Below are positions 32,712 to 40,852 of a stretch of DNA of 64,000 bases, one piece after another (the stretch's first letter is position 1; each line of letters begins with the position of its first letter). The DNA is from Gordonia bronchialis DSM 43247. GTDB lineage: Bacteria; Actinomycetota; Actinomycetes; Mycobacteriales; Mycobacteriaceae. The translations under genes were made by a program, and so were the position numbers. Under the pieces are notes generated by a model. That model saw only the letters and a list, made by a program, of their open reading frames with translations. It was not told the origin of the DNA and did not search any database. The stretch covers positions 1,178,001 to 1,242,000 of the forward strand of contig NC_013441.1 of assembly GCF_000024785.1 (NCBI RefSeq), read 5' to 3'.

Positions 32712-34532
32712 TTGGCAGAGAAGGTGAATGCGGTCAAACCCGCGGTGACCGCCGACGGGGTGCTGCAGGCCGCCGTCGATCGCCTGCGCAAGCACGGCGA
32801 GGGCGAGATCGCCGACCGCGCACTCCGGGTCCGCGAACGCCCCGCACCCGAGGGCAGCGTGGTGGTGGTGGGAGAGGTGAGCCGCGGCAAGAGCTCACTC
32901 GTGAACGCCCTTGGCGGAGCGCCAGGTCTGGCGCCGGTCGACACCGAGATCACCACGTCGGTCTATGTGCGCTTCACCCCGGCCACCGCCGAGCTCCCGC
33001 TCGGAACCGCGCTCATCGAATTCCCGGGTACCACACGGCGTATCGACGCCACCGAGGTGCGCGACTGGGTCACCGTCGACGGACGTCATGCCGACGGCAC
33101 CGCTCCGGCCACCACCGACGACCCCGACGACGGGCCGGTCGGGCTCCCGGTGACCGGCGCCCGGGTGGCAATCGCGTCGACCCTGTTGCCCGACGTCGTC
33201 ATCGTCGACACCCCCGGCGTGGGATCGCTTGTCGCCGAACACGTGCAGGCCGCGGTGAGTGCCGCACGCGGTGCGGGTGTGCTGCTGATGGTGTGTGACG
33301 CGACCGCGCCGATCAGTGCGCCAGAACTGGCCTTCCTGGGCAGCATCAGCGAGGAGATCTCCTCGGTGGTCCTCGCGGTCACCAAGATCGACCTGGTGAT
33401 GCGGCAGTGGCGCACCATCGTCGCCGAGAACCGCAAGCTGATCACCACGCACGCACCGAGATTCGCCCACCTCCCGATCATCGGGGTGTCCAATCGGATT
33501 GCCGAGCAGGCCGCCGCGATCACCGACCCCGAGCGGGCGCGCAGCGCACTCGACGCCTCCGGCCTCACCGAACTGGCCCCGACCCTGGCGCCGATGGTCG
33601 GGGGGGTCGCCGGCTCGTCGACACGAAATGCGTTGCAGGTGGCCTTCATCGGCCTCGACGTCGTGCGGGCGAGACTGATGCTCGAGATCACCGCCACCGC
33701 TGCTGCCCCGCAGGTCAAGGCCGAGGTCGAGGCAGAACGGGAACGGCTGCAGCAACTCCGCGCCCGCAAACAGGAATGGGCACACCGGCTCGCGCAGGAG
33801 ACCACCGAGCTCGGTGTCGCCGCCGACGATCTGCTCCGCGACGAGTTCGAGACATTGGTGGCCCAATGGTCCACCCGCATCGACAAGCTGAAGTTCTACG
33901 AGCCGCACCGCGCGTCCAAAGAGCTGGTCGGTCAGATGACCGTCGACCTCGAGGCCGCCGCCCGCCGCGTCAGCGAGATGTTTGTGGCCGGTGTGGAGAA
34001 GATCGCCGACGGACTCTTCGCCGACACCGAGATCCGCTCCGACGTGCTGGCACGTCTCGCCCCGGCCGACGAACTCTCGCTCCGTGAACAGCAGAAGGTG
34101 TCGCCGTGGAAGAACATGGTCGACCCGATCCTGCTCAGCGCCATGGTCGCCGGCGGGCCGTTGGCGCTCATCCCCGGCGTCAACCTGGTGGCGGTCCCCG
34201 TCTGGTCGGGCATCGTGGTCGGCTTCCGCGCGTCGCGGGTCGGCAAGGAGAACCACCGCAAATGGCTGACCAAGGCGGCCAACGACATGAAGACAGACCT
34301 GCGATCCCAGCTCAAGGCGATGAACGGTCGGGCCGTCGGCGAACTCCGTATCGCCTACGGCGCCCTGCTGGAGAAGCGGATCGCGGAGTCGACCGCGATC
34401 ATCAACGAGGCCGCCGCCGAGTCCAAACGGAACACCGCCCAACGCCAGCAGGTGGTCAACGACCTGCGCACCCAGGTCACCGCCATCGACAATGTGCGCA
34501 AGTCCATCGTGGCGGTCACCCGGCCCCGCTGA
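32712..34532 (+). CDS. Dynamin-like GTPase (IniA-like)
   Basis: A 606-residue bacterial dynamin. G1 is GEVSRGKSSL (about residue 54), the G2 threonine lies in DTEITTSVYV, G3 is DTPGVGSL and G4 is TKID. A long coiled-coil stalk follows (VKAEVEAERERLQQLRARKQ, then HRLAQETTEL), with a hydrophobic membrane-contact segment ILLSAMVAGGPLALIPGVNLVAV near residue 475. Mycobacterial IniA binds and remodels the plasma membrane and is induced by cell-wall antibiotics; a similar role is inferred. The TTG start at 32712 is used; a GTG at 32724 is possible. It lies in an operon between the truncated dynamin and the Hsp70-like gene. Confidence 0.82.
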   Translation: MAEKVNAVKPAVTADGVLQAAVDRLRKHGEGEIADRALRVRERPAPEGSVVVVGEVSRGKSSLVNALGGAPGLAPVDTEITTSVYVRFTPATAELPLGTALIEFPGTTRRIDATEVRDWVTVDGRHADGTAPATTDDPDDGPVGLPVTGARVAIASTLLPDVVIVDTPGVGSLVAEHVQAAVSAARGAGVLLMVCDATAPISAPELAFLGSISEEISSVVLAVTKIDLVMRQWRTIVAENRKLITTHAPRFAHLPIIGVSNRIAEQAAAITDPERARSALDASGLTELAPTLAPMVGGVAGSSTRNALQVAFIGLDVVRARLMLEITATAAAPQVKAEVEAERERLQQLRARKQEWAHRLAQETTELGVAADDLLRDEFETLVAQWSTRIDKLKFYEPHRASKELVGQMTVDLEAAARRVSEMFVAGVEKIADGLFADTEIRSDVLARLAPADELSLREQQKVSPWKNMVDPILLSAMVAGGPLALIPGVNLVAVPVWSGIVVGFRASRVGKENHRKWLTKAANDMKTDLRSQLKAMNGRAVGELRIAYGALLEKRIAESTAIINEAAAESKRNTAQRQQVVNDLRTQVTAIDNVRKSIVAVTRPR

Positions 34533-34603
34533 CCTTTGCTCCCTGAGTCGAACCGTGGTGTGGAACCATGAGCAGACATGCGTGTGTGAGGAGGTGCCCG
34601 GCC

Positions 34604-35848
34604 GTGGAGGACGTCAAGCGTCGGCTGTGCATCGACTTCGGCACCAGCAACACCGCGGCGGCCTATCGGGTGGGTGCGGGCGAACCGGTGGTGGTGCCGC
34701 TGTCCCCCGCGGCGGTCGCGATGCCCTCGGCGGTGTTCGCCGACGGCGCCACGGTGCAGGTCGGTGCGGCCGCCGTGGCCCGGCGGCTGCAGCGACCCGA
34801 CGCCTTCGAGGCCACGCCGAAGGCGCGCATCGCCGAGGGGGAGGTGGAACTCGGCGACCGGTTCTGGCCGGTGGAGGATCTCATCGCGGCCGTGCTGCGC
34901 TATGTCACCCGCGCCGCGCTTGCGCACAGTGGTCTACCCGCCTTCGACTCGGTGATCCTGACCCATCCGGACAAGTGGAGTGAACGTCGCAAACGCGTTC
35001 TGCGCCACGCCGCGCAGCGCGCGGGCGTCCGACCCGACCAGATCCGTACCGCATCCGAATCACTCGCCGCCGCTTGGTATTACGTTTATCGCGGTCACGA
35101 CGTGGCGGCGGGGGAGCGGATGTGCGTCTTCGACTTCGGTGCGGGCACGTGTGACGTGGCGGTGCTGCGGCGCGAACGAGACGGCAACTTCACCGTGATC
35201 GGTTCCGGCGGTGACAATCACCTCGGCGGCCGCGACTTCGACGCCCGGCTGATGCGCTGGGTTCTCGACGAGGCCGCCGAGCTCGACCCGGCACTGGCCG
35301 AGCGCTTGCGCAATCCGTCCGCACAGCTGGTGCTGGCGGAGAATGTCCGGGTCGCCAAGGAAGCGTTGTCGGAGTCCGCGCAGGCCGCGATCGAGCTGCC
35401 AGACGCCGGACGGTCGTTGTTGCTCACTCGCCGCGAGTTCGAGTCGATGATCACGCCGTTCGTCGACCGCGCGACCGAACTCACCCGGGAGGCCATCACG
35501 GGGGCCGACGCGGTGCAGGCGAGTGCCGGTGAGTCGTCGGACGCCCGGCTCGCCGTCTACGTCACCGGTGGGACCAGCAGCATTCCGCTGGTCCAGTCGG
35601 CGCTGTCCGTCCTCGGTCGGGTCGCCCGGATCGGAGACCCGAAAGTCGTTGTGGCGCAGGGTGGCCTGCTGCGCTCGAACAAATATCGAGGTGCCACAGT
35701 CGGCGGCGATACCGGTCCTCGGTGCGCCCGCGGGCAACCCCGGTCCCCGTCCGGAACCCGGTCATCGGATCACCTTTCCCGTCGTCGGACCCGGGGCTGT
35801 GGTGGCCGCGGTGTCGGCACACGACGGCCGATATGTGCGGGTCGGTGA
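34604..35848 (+). CDS. Hsp70-family (DnaK-like) ATPase, C-terminus in doubt
   Basis: Actin/Hsp70-type ATPase fold. The phosphate-1 loop is CIDFGTSNTAAAY, phosphate-2 is FDFGAGTCDVAVL with the GGDNHLGGRDFD segment, and the adenosine motif is VTGGTSSIPLVQ. The nucleotide-binding domain covers residues 1 to about 355. No normal Hsp70 substrate-binding domain follows. GTG 34604 has GAGGAGG 9 nt upstream. After about 35690 the frame gives an Arg/Gly/Ser-rich tail that looks like shadow. A lipoyl-like domain runs in another frame to 36080, so the native protein may be a fusion broken by one indel. It probably acts with the upstream dynamins. Confidence 0.75.
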   Translation: MEDVKRRLCIDFGTSNTAAAYRVGAGEPVVVPLSPAAVAMPSAVFADGATVQVGAAAVARRLQRPDAFEATPKARIAEGEVELGDRFWPVEDLIAAVLRYVTRAALAHSGLPAFDSVILTHPDKWSERRKRVLRHAAQRAGVRPDQIRTASESLAAAWYYVYRGHDVAAGERMCVFDFGAGTCDVAVLRRERDGNFTVIGSGGDNHLGGRDFDARLMRWVLDEAAELDPALAERLRNPSAQLVLAENVRVAKEALSESAQAAIELPDAGRSLLLTRREFESMITPFVDRATELTREAITGADAVQASAGESSDARLAVYVTGGTSSIPLVQSALSVLGRVARIGDPKVVVAQGGLLRSNKYRGATVGGDTGPRCARGQPRSPSGTRSSDHLSRRRTRGCGGRGVGTRRPICAGR

Positions 35849-36080
35849 GGTGCTCGCGGTCGTCGAATCGCCGGGCGGACGCTTCCGGCTGGAATCGCCT
35901 TTCGACGGCGTCGTCCACGGTGTGGATCTGCGACCCGGCGCCGCGATCGCCCCGGGAGCGGTGTTCGCGGTCATCGGTGCGCCCGACCTGCAGCGGAGTA
36001 TCTGGGGATCGCTGCACCGGCTGGCGGCGAGGCTGAGTCCGATGGCGCCACGAGCCGACCGCAACGCACAGTTGCGCTGA
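35691..36080 (+). CDS. Lipoyl/biotinyl-like domain, separate ORF or C-terminus of the Hsp70-like protein
   Basis: From GTG 35691 the frame encodes about 129 residues. A Pro/Gly linker (PVLGAPAGNPGPRPEPG) precedes a hammerhead-like beta domain: VVAAVSAHDGRYVRVGEVLAVVES, then SPFDGVVHGVDLRPGAAIAPGAVFAVIG. This resembles biotinyl/lipoyl attachment folds, but the usual MKM or DKA lysine turn is absent (VESPGG instead), so it is probably not modified. There is no Shine-Dalgarno sequence. It overlaps the last 158 bp of the Hsp70-like frame. Either a frameshift split one protein, or this is a coupled small gene. Confidence 0.55.
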   Translation: MPQSAAIPVLGAPAGNPGPRPEPGHRITFPVVGPGAVVAAVSAHDGRYVRVGEVLAVVESPGGRFRLESPFDGVVHGVDLRPGAAIAPGAVFAVIGAPDLQRSIWGSLHRLAARLSPMAPRADRNAQLR

Positions 36081-36380
36081 TCACATTCCGGGCTGGACAC
36101 GAGGCGTTCCGTACTCTAGCGTAGGGCTACGCGGCAGTAACCTACTCGCGGGTAGCGGAAGCCGTAGGGGCCGACCAGGTCCCAGGGGGTCATCACCGGG
36201 GGGTGTGGCCGGGGCGGGCGAGGCGTCATGTGTCCGGTGCCGGCATGCGCTTTCCGGCAATAGTTCTGACTTGTCGTCGATCCTGGGGTCGGGGTTGAAG
36301 GGGAGGGCTGGGCATGACCGACTTACTCGAGACTTTACTGCCGCCGAAGACCACGAGGGGGGTTCCTGAGTCCGGCTGCG

Positions 36381-37037
36381 TTGCTGGAGGGCATCGAGAT
36401 CGAACAGCTGATCATGGTGCCCGGGCTCAATGCGCTGCTGGCGCAGCCCGGGCGTTTCTCGCTGACGCCCGAGAGCAGTTCGGCGCTGTCCGCTGCGGTC
36501 CGCCGACACGTCGGTGTCCTTGCGCAGTTGAAGCGGATGGCACTCGAGGTTCTCGGTGAGAACCGTTGCAGCGCAGCAAGTGTGGGCAGGATGCCGACAT
36601 CGCTACCGGTGCGTGCGCTGGGCACGATCCTGGCCCATCCGCGCCGCGCGGAGGACCCGGATGTGCGTGCCGTCGTTGCTGTCGCGTTCGCGCTCGTGGC
36701 TGCTCACGCGCTCACCGATCCCACCAATTGCACCACGGCCTCGCCCGCGCTGAACCTGGTGCCACCGCCGTTGCACCGGGATCGTGCCCTGCTGGGCCGC
36801 GTTCTGGCGCAAGCGCTTCCGGGTCTCGACCAGGAGACCGCGATGTCGCTGACCTTGTATGTGACCAAGGTGAGTGCATTCTTCGCCACGGCCGCCCGCC
36901 GTCACGATGCGCTCGTCGCGGACTCGGCGCCGGGGGACCGAGCCACCTCCCTCGTCCGATACAACCCGCTCGCCTTGCGCACGGCGTGCCGACACATCGG
37001 GCTGGGCGGCCATCAACTGCGCATCGCGCACCCGTGA
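36381..37037 (+). CDS. Hypothetical protein, possibly frameshifted at a G6 tract
   Basis: Up to 218 residues of helical, Ala/Leu-rich protein with no family I recognise, and no signal peptide or membrane helix. The assigned TTG start has no Shine-Dalgarno sequence. A better start, ATG 36314 with GGGGAGG upstream, begins MTDLLETLLPPKTTR in a different frame that meets this one at six Gs (36357-36362). Removing one G gives a continuous protein through GFLSPAALLEG. A homopolymer error, or real slippage, is therefore likely. The 233-bp gap before it (36081-36313) shows no gene. Confidence 0.55.
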   Translation: MLEGIEIEQLIMVPGLNALLAQPGRFSLTPESSSALSAAVRRHVGVLAQLKRMALEVLGENRCSAASVGRMPTSLPVRALGTILAHPRRAEDPDVRAVVAVAFALVAAHALTDPTNCTTASPALNLVPPPLHRDRALLGRVLAQALPGLDQETAMSLTLYVTKVSAFFATAARRHDALVADSAPGDRATSLVRYNPLALRTACRHIGLGGHQLRIAHP

Positions 37038-37158
37038 TCGGTAGTCGGACTTGTGGTTTTGCCGGCTGTGCCGTGCGTCGAAAGCCCCTCTGACATTCAC
37101 GCGAGGCGCCACCGGACTCCCTCATGTCACGCCGGGGAGGGCGGCATGAGGGGCGCGG

Positions 37159-37188
37159 CCGGGCCGATCGACATCTCGATCGGCCCGG
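37159..37188 (+). terminator. 13-bp perfect hairpin
   Basis: CCGGGCCGATCGA, loop CATC, and full complement. It lies 120 bp after the hypothetical gene and directly before the Y-polymerase promoter, so it probably insulates the two units. Confidence 0.6.
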
Positions 37189-37206
37189 TTCGGGCGTCCC
37201 CGGCAG

Positions 37207-37212
37207 TACGCT
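37207..37212 (+). promoter_or_regulatory. -10 box of Y-family polymerase gene (leaderless)
   Basis: TACGCT lies 7 nt before GTG 37220 and there is no Shine-Dalgarno sequence. I see no LexA-type box close by. Confidence 0.45.
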
Positions 37213-37219
37213 GCGACAT

Positions 37220-38335
37220 GTGAGCACCGCCGAACCACAGCGCTATCGGTGGCTCCTGCACGTCGATCTCGACCAGTTCCAGGTGTCCGTCGAGCGGTTG
37301 CGCAGTCCCGAGCTGGTGGACGTGCCCGTGATCGTGGGCGGCAACGGCGATCCGACCGAGGCGCGCAAGGTGGTGACCTGCGCCTCCTATGAGGCCCGCG
37401 ACGTCGGCGTGCACGCCGGGATGCCGCTGCGGGCCGCCTACCGCAAACTCCCCGACGCGGTCTACCTGCCACTCGACATGGGGGCTTACGACGCGGCGTC
37501 GGCCGAGGTGATGGATGTGCTGCGCGCACACGGACATCCGGTGGAGGTGTGGGGTTGGGACGAGGCGTATCTCGGGGTGGGGCCGGCCGGATCGGAGATC
37601 GCCGCCCCCGACGATGCAGCCATCACCGATCTCGCCATCCGGCTACGCGAGGACATCCGGGCACGCTGTGGCCTGACGAGTTGTGTGGGCATCAGCGACA
37701 ACAAGCAGCGCGCGAAGATGGCGACCGGCTTCGCCAAACGCCCACCCGAGCCGGACCCGACCGGCGGGTCCAAGGTCTTCCTGCTCGACGGCCGCAACTG
37801 GCTCGACCTCATGGGCGATCGGCCGACCCGCGATCTGTGGAGTGTGGGACCCAAGACCGCGGCCAAACTGAGCGGCGCCGGGATCGAGACCGTCCGTGAC
37901 CTCATCGCCGCGCCCCGCGACGACCTGATCGCGATCTTCGGTCCCCACCAGGGCAATTGGCTCTACGTGCTGTGCCGCGGCGGTGGCGACGCCACCATCA
38001 CGGCCGAACCGTGGCTGGCCCGATCACATTCCAAGTCGCGGACTTTCCCGCAGGATCTCGTCGACTTCGACGAGAAACGCAGTGCCGTCGGGTCCCTGTT
38101 GCGCGAGCTCCTCGATCAGGTGATCGTCGAGGAACGTCTGCCGTTCCGGGTGGCCGTCACCGTGCGAACCGCCACGTTCTACACGCGCACCAAATCGCGA
38201 AAGCTGCGCGAGCCCACCACTTCCTTCGATGTTCTCGAACCAGAGGTGACCGGGCTCCTGGCGAAGTTCGACGCCGACCGGCCGGTCCGACTGCTGGGTG
38301 TCCGGCTCGACCTGGTCACCGAGGAGGAACAGTGA
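37220..38335 (+). CDS. Y-family DNA polymerase (DinB/DNA polymerase IV-like)
   Basis: A 371-residue translesion polymerase. The catalytic aspartates are in HVDLDQFQVSVE (residues about 14-25) and in WGWDEAYLGV, where Trp-Asp-Glu replaces the usual Ser-x-Asp-Glu. SYEARDVGVHAGMP is the nucleotide-binding finger. CVGISDNKQRAKMATGFAKRP and an HhH-containing thumb (SVGPKTAAKLSGAGIETV) follow, then the little-finger domain (KSRTFPQDL onward). The length is near normal for DinB. The divergent active-site sequence places it in a DinB2/DinB3-like actinobacterial branch. It overlaps the lipase gene by 4 bp. Confidence 0.85.
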   Translation: MSTAEPQRYRWLLHVDLDQFQVSVERLRSPELVDVPVIVGGNGDPTEARKVVTCASYEARDVGVHAGMPLRAAYRKLPDAVYLPLDMGAYDAASAEVMDVLRAHGHPVEVWGWDEAYLGVGPAGSEIAAPDDAAITDLAIRLREDIRARCGLTSCVGISDNKQRAKMATGFAKRPPEPDPTGGSKVFLLDGRNWLDLMGDRPTRDLWSVGPKTAAKLSGAGIETVRDLIAAPRDDLIAIFGPHQGNWLYVLCRGGGDATITAEPWLARSHSKSRTFPQDLVDFDEKRSAVGSLLRELLDQVIVEERLPFRVAVTVRTATFYTRTKSRKLREPTTSFDVLEPEVTGLLAKFDADRPVRLLGVRLDLVTEEEQ

Positions 38336-39305
38336 GGCGCGACCACAGCGGACGGTGGCTCGCCGCCCTGGTGATCGGGGCTGTGCTGAGTGTTCTGTCG
38401 GTGTCGGGTGCCGGGTCGGCGCTCGGCGCACCCAGACCGGACCGGCCACTACCGGTGGCCTACGACGTGCGGGTCGGCATCCTCGCCGAACTGGCGCATC
38501 CGGGCGGGAACCTGCCCGGTACCAACGACTTCGGCTGCCGGCCGAACGCCGTCCATCCTCGTCCGGTGATCCTGGTGCACGGTAGTGGCGGTGGCCGCCA
38601 GACCAATTGGGGCGCACTGGCGCCGGTGCTCCACGATGCGGGCTACTGTGTCTTCGCGCCCACCTACGGTGCGATCAGCGACATCTGGCCGGCGTCGGCG
38701 ATCGGCGGCATAGGGCCCAAGGTCGACAGTGCCTGGCAGATCAAACTGTTCGCCGAGAAGGTGCTGGCCGCCACCGGCGCCCGCCAGGTCGACATCGTCG
38801 GCCATTCGCTCGGTACCGAGATCCCCACCTACTGGCTGCGGTACCTCGGTGGCGCGGACGAAGTGGACCACTACGTGTCGCTGGCACCGTACTGGCGTCA
38901 GGGCCCCGACTCCGACGACACCCGCGCGAGACCATCGCGCAGTTCCGGCGTCTGCTGGGGATCCCCGGCCCGCAGTGGCCCCCGTGTCCGGAATGCGCTG
39001 CACCACCGCGGGATCTGGACTTCAACGCGGCGGTGCGGTCCGGCACGCCATATCTGCCGGGCATCCGGTACACCAACATCGTCACCCGCGACGACGAGAT
39101 CGTGACCCCCTACACCGCCGGACTGCTGCCGGGTCCGCGTGGCACCCATGTCACAGACATCGTCCTCCAGCAGGGCTGCCCGGTGGACCGTTCCGGACAC
39201 CTCGCCCTCACCGCGAGCCCTCGCGCGGCGGCCCTGGTCCTCGGCGCCCTCGACCCCGCACACGCCCCACCGGTCCCGTGTGCCCCTGTCGCGCAACCGT
39301 TCTGA
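38332..39305 (+). pseudogene. Secreted triacylglycerol lipase (LipA/EstB-like), frameshifted
   Basis: A signal peptide (VRRDHSGRW then LAALVIGAVLSVLSVSGAGSALG, Ala-Pro-Arg at the cleavage region) precedes an alpha/beta-hydrolase lipase with VILVHGSGGGRQTNWG and the nucleophile elbow VGHSLGTE. After YWRQGPDSDDTRA near 38933 the first frame fails. The family sequence resumes one frame over (ETIAQFRRLLGIPG...), including TRDDEIVTPYTAGLLPG with the acid and CPVDRSGHLALTASP with the catalytic His, ending at TGA 39303-39305. One missing G restores it. Pseudogene or sequencing error. Confidence 0.75.
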
Positions 39306-39319
39306 GCCCGACCGCCCGC

Positions 39320-39557
39320 TGGTTGAGCCGGCACGGCGAGCGTCAGCGAGCCGAGCCGTGTCGAAACCATCCGCACCCACCGCGCTGGTTGAGCCGCGTC
39401 GGGCGAGCGTAGCGAGACCGCCGTGTGTCGAAACCACCCGTGAGGCAGCAGTTTTCGAGACCAAGGAGTGCGTGTGGTGGTCGCGGACATGGTTGTCTCA
39501 CGGGTGGTTTCGACGCGGCTCGGTCTCGCTGACGCTCGCCCGTGCCGGCTCAACCAG
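39320..39557. repeat. Interspersed GGTTGAGCC...GTGTCGAAACC repeats
   Basis: Two forward copies (about 39320-39373 and 39383-39444) and one inverted copy (about 39497-39557) of a 55-65-bp element that starts CTGGTTGAGCC and ends GTCGAAACC. Its middle has self-complementary GGCGAGCG/AGCGAG-type segments. A perfect 18-bp inverted pair, GTCGAAACCACCCGTGAG, lies at 39427-39444 and 39497-39514. This is a REP/BIME-like family of intergenic repeats of the kind seen in Gordonia and Rhodococcus relatives. Confidence 0.8.
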
Positions 39558-39675
39558 CAGTGGGGGCGGCTCAACCAGCAGTAGGGGCGGCTCAACCAGC
39601 AGTGGGGGCCGGCTCAACCAGCAGTAGGGGGCGACGCAGTCAGCAGTAGGGGGGCGGCTCAACCAGCAGTGGGGC
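39547..39675. repeat. Tandem 21-bp repeat, six units
   Basis: Six head-to-tail copies of GGCTCAACCAGCAGTRGGGGC (21-23 bp, the fifth degenerate). The left part of each unit is the end of the interspersed repeat. The last unit supplies the final codons and the stop of the leftward phosphatase-family gene. Confidence 0.85.
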
Positions 39676-40852
39676 GCCCAGATGTCGCCATCAGTAGCGG
39701 AACCAACTGCTCCGCGGCGGTCCACGCACCGTGGTGGCCGAGCAGCCGGGACTCGAGGGGTTCGTGACGGGTGCGGATCAGGGTGGTGTCGTCACGGGCC
39801 ACCGCGACGACGTCCCCGAGGCGGGCGGCGATCCGCGCGCTCACCCGTGGACCGAACCATCCCTCGTCGACGGCCTGCTCACGGGTTGCGATCACCGCGC
39901 GGTCGCCCAGAAACGACGACCAGGCGTCGGTCACGTCCGCTGCCGCCCCGTCGACGGCGTAGACATGACGTACCCGGGCTTCGCCGGCCACCGCGTCGGT
40001 GCCGTCGAGAAGCGTTGGGGTGGTGTCGATGTCGACAGGTATGCGGGCGGTGATCATCCCGTGGTCGCCGGTGACGAGCAGCGTCGTGTCTGGTGGGAGG
40101 CCCTCGACGAGGTCGGCGACCAAGCGGTCGACGATGCGCAACTTCGCCAGCCACTGATCGGAGCCGGGACCATGTAGATGTCCGGCGGTGTCGAGTTCGC
40201 TGTAGTAGGCGTAGATCAGCCGACGCTGCCGCGACTGCCGCGCGAGTACCGAGGTGACCGCGGAGCGGATGCCGTCGGGAGTCACCGCGGGCAGATAGCG
40301 GCCGGGGGTGCCGAAGGCGACCTGGGTCAGTCCGGTGCCGCGGAACTCGCCGGGCATGACGTAGGTGATCCGTACGCCTGCTTCGTCGAAGCCGTCGAGG
40401 ATGCTCTCGTGCGGACTGATCAGCGCGGGCGGGTAGGTGACCAGCGCCGACGGTCCGTCGGCCTGATCGAGCGACCACCGTAGGGCATTGAGGACCCGGC
40501 GCGACCCGCGCGTGCGGGCGTCGTCCTCCGGACGGAAGCTGTAACCGACGATCCCGTGGATGCCACAGGATGTCCCGCTGGTGAGGCTGGTGATCGAGGT
40601 GGCGGTGGTGGCCGGGAACCCGGCGCGCAGGGTGGTGTTCGGCAGTGCCGCCAGGTGCGGTGCGTTTGCCGCATGCTCGTCGAGGAGTAGTGAGCCGAGC
40701 CCGTCGACGAGCAACAGCACCACATCCCGTGCGGGTGGGACGACAAGCTTCGTCGGCGCCCAGATATCCAGCGCCGCACCGACTGCGGGTAGCACCGACG
40801 CGAGGGTGTGCGGGTGATCGGACCAGCGACCCGGGGGCAGTTCGTCGAGCAT
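39659..40852 (-). CDS. Alkaline-phosphatase-superfamily (nucleotide pyrophosphatase/phosphodiesterase-type) protein
   Basis: A 397-residue metal-dependent hydrolase. VVLLLVDGLGS holds the first metal Asp, then FPATTATSITSLTSG carries the catalytic Thr/Ser. YYSELDTAGHLHGPGS and LLVTGDHGMI supply the other Asp/His metal ligands, and LLGHHGAW is the last histidine set. The family includes type-I phosphodiesterases and nucleotide pyrophosphatases. No signal peptide is seen. The start overlaps the stop of the racemase-like gene by 1 bp (TGATG on the minus strand). The stop codon and last residues are encoded by a repeat unit, so the C-terminus may have been altered by repeat insertion. Confidence 0.82.
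   Translation of the reverse strand: MLDELPPGRWSDHPHTLASVLPAVGAALDIWAPTKLVVPPARDVVLLLVDGLGSLLLDEHAANAPHLAALPNTTLRAGFPATTATSITSLTSGTSCGIHGIVGYSFRPEDDARTRGSRRVLNALRWSLDQADGPSALVTYPPALISPHESILDGFDEAGVRITYVMPGEFRGTGLTQVAFGTPGRYLPAVTPDGIRSAVTSVLARQSRQRRLIYAYYSELDTAGHLHGPGSDQWLAKLRIVDRLVADLVEGLPPDTTLLVTGDHGMITARIPVDIDTTPTLLDGTDAVAGEARVRHVYAVDGAAADVTDAWSSFLGDRAVIATREQAVDEGWFGPRVSARIAARLGDVVAVARDDTTLIRTRHEPLESRLLGHHGAWTAAEQLVPLLMATSGRPTAG

Noticed and set aside
39547..39675. Possible CRISPR array
   Set aside because: The units are directly adjacent 21-bp tandem repeats with no spacers, and no cas genes are near.
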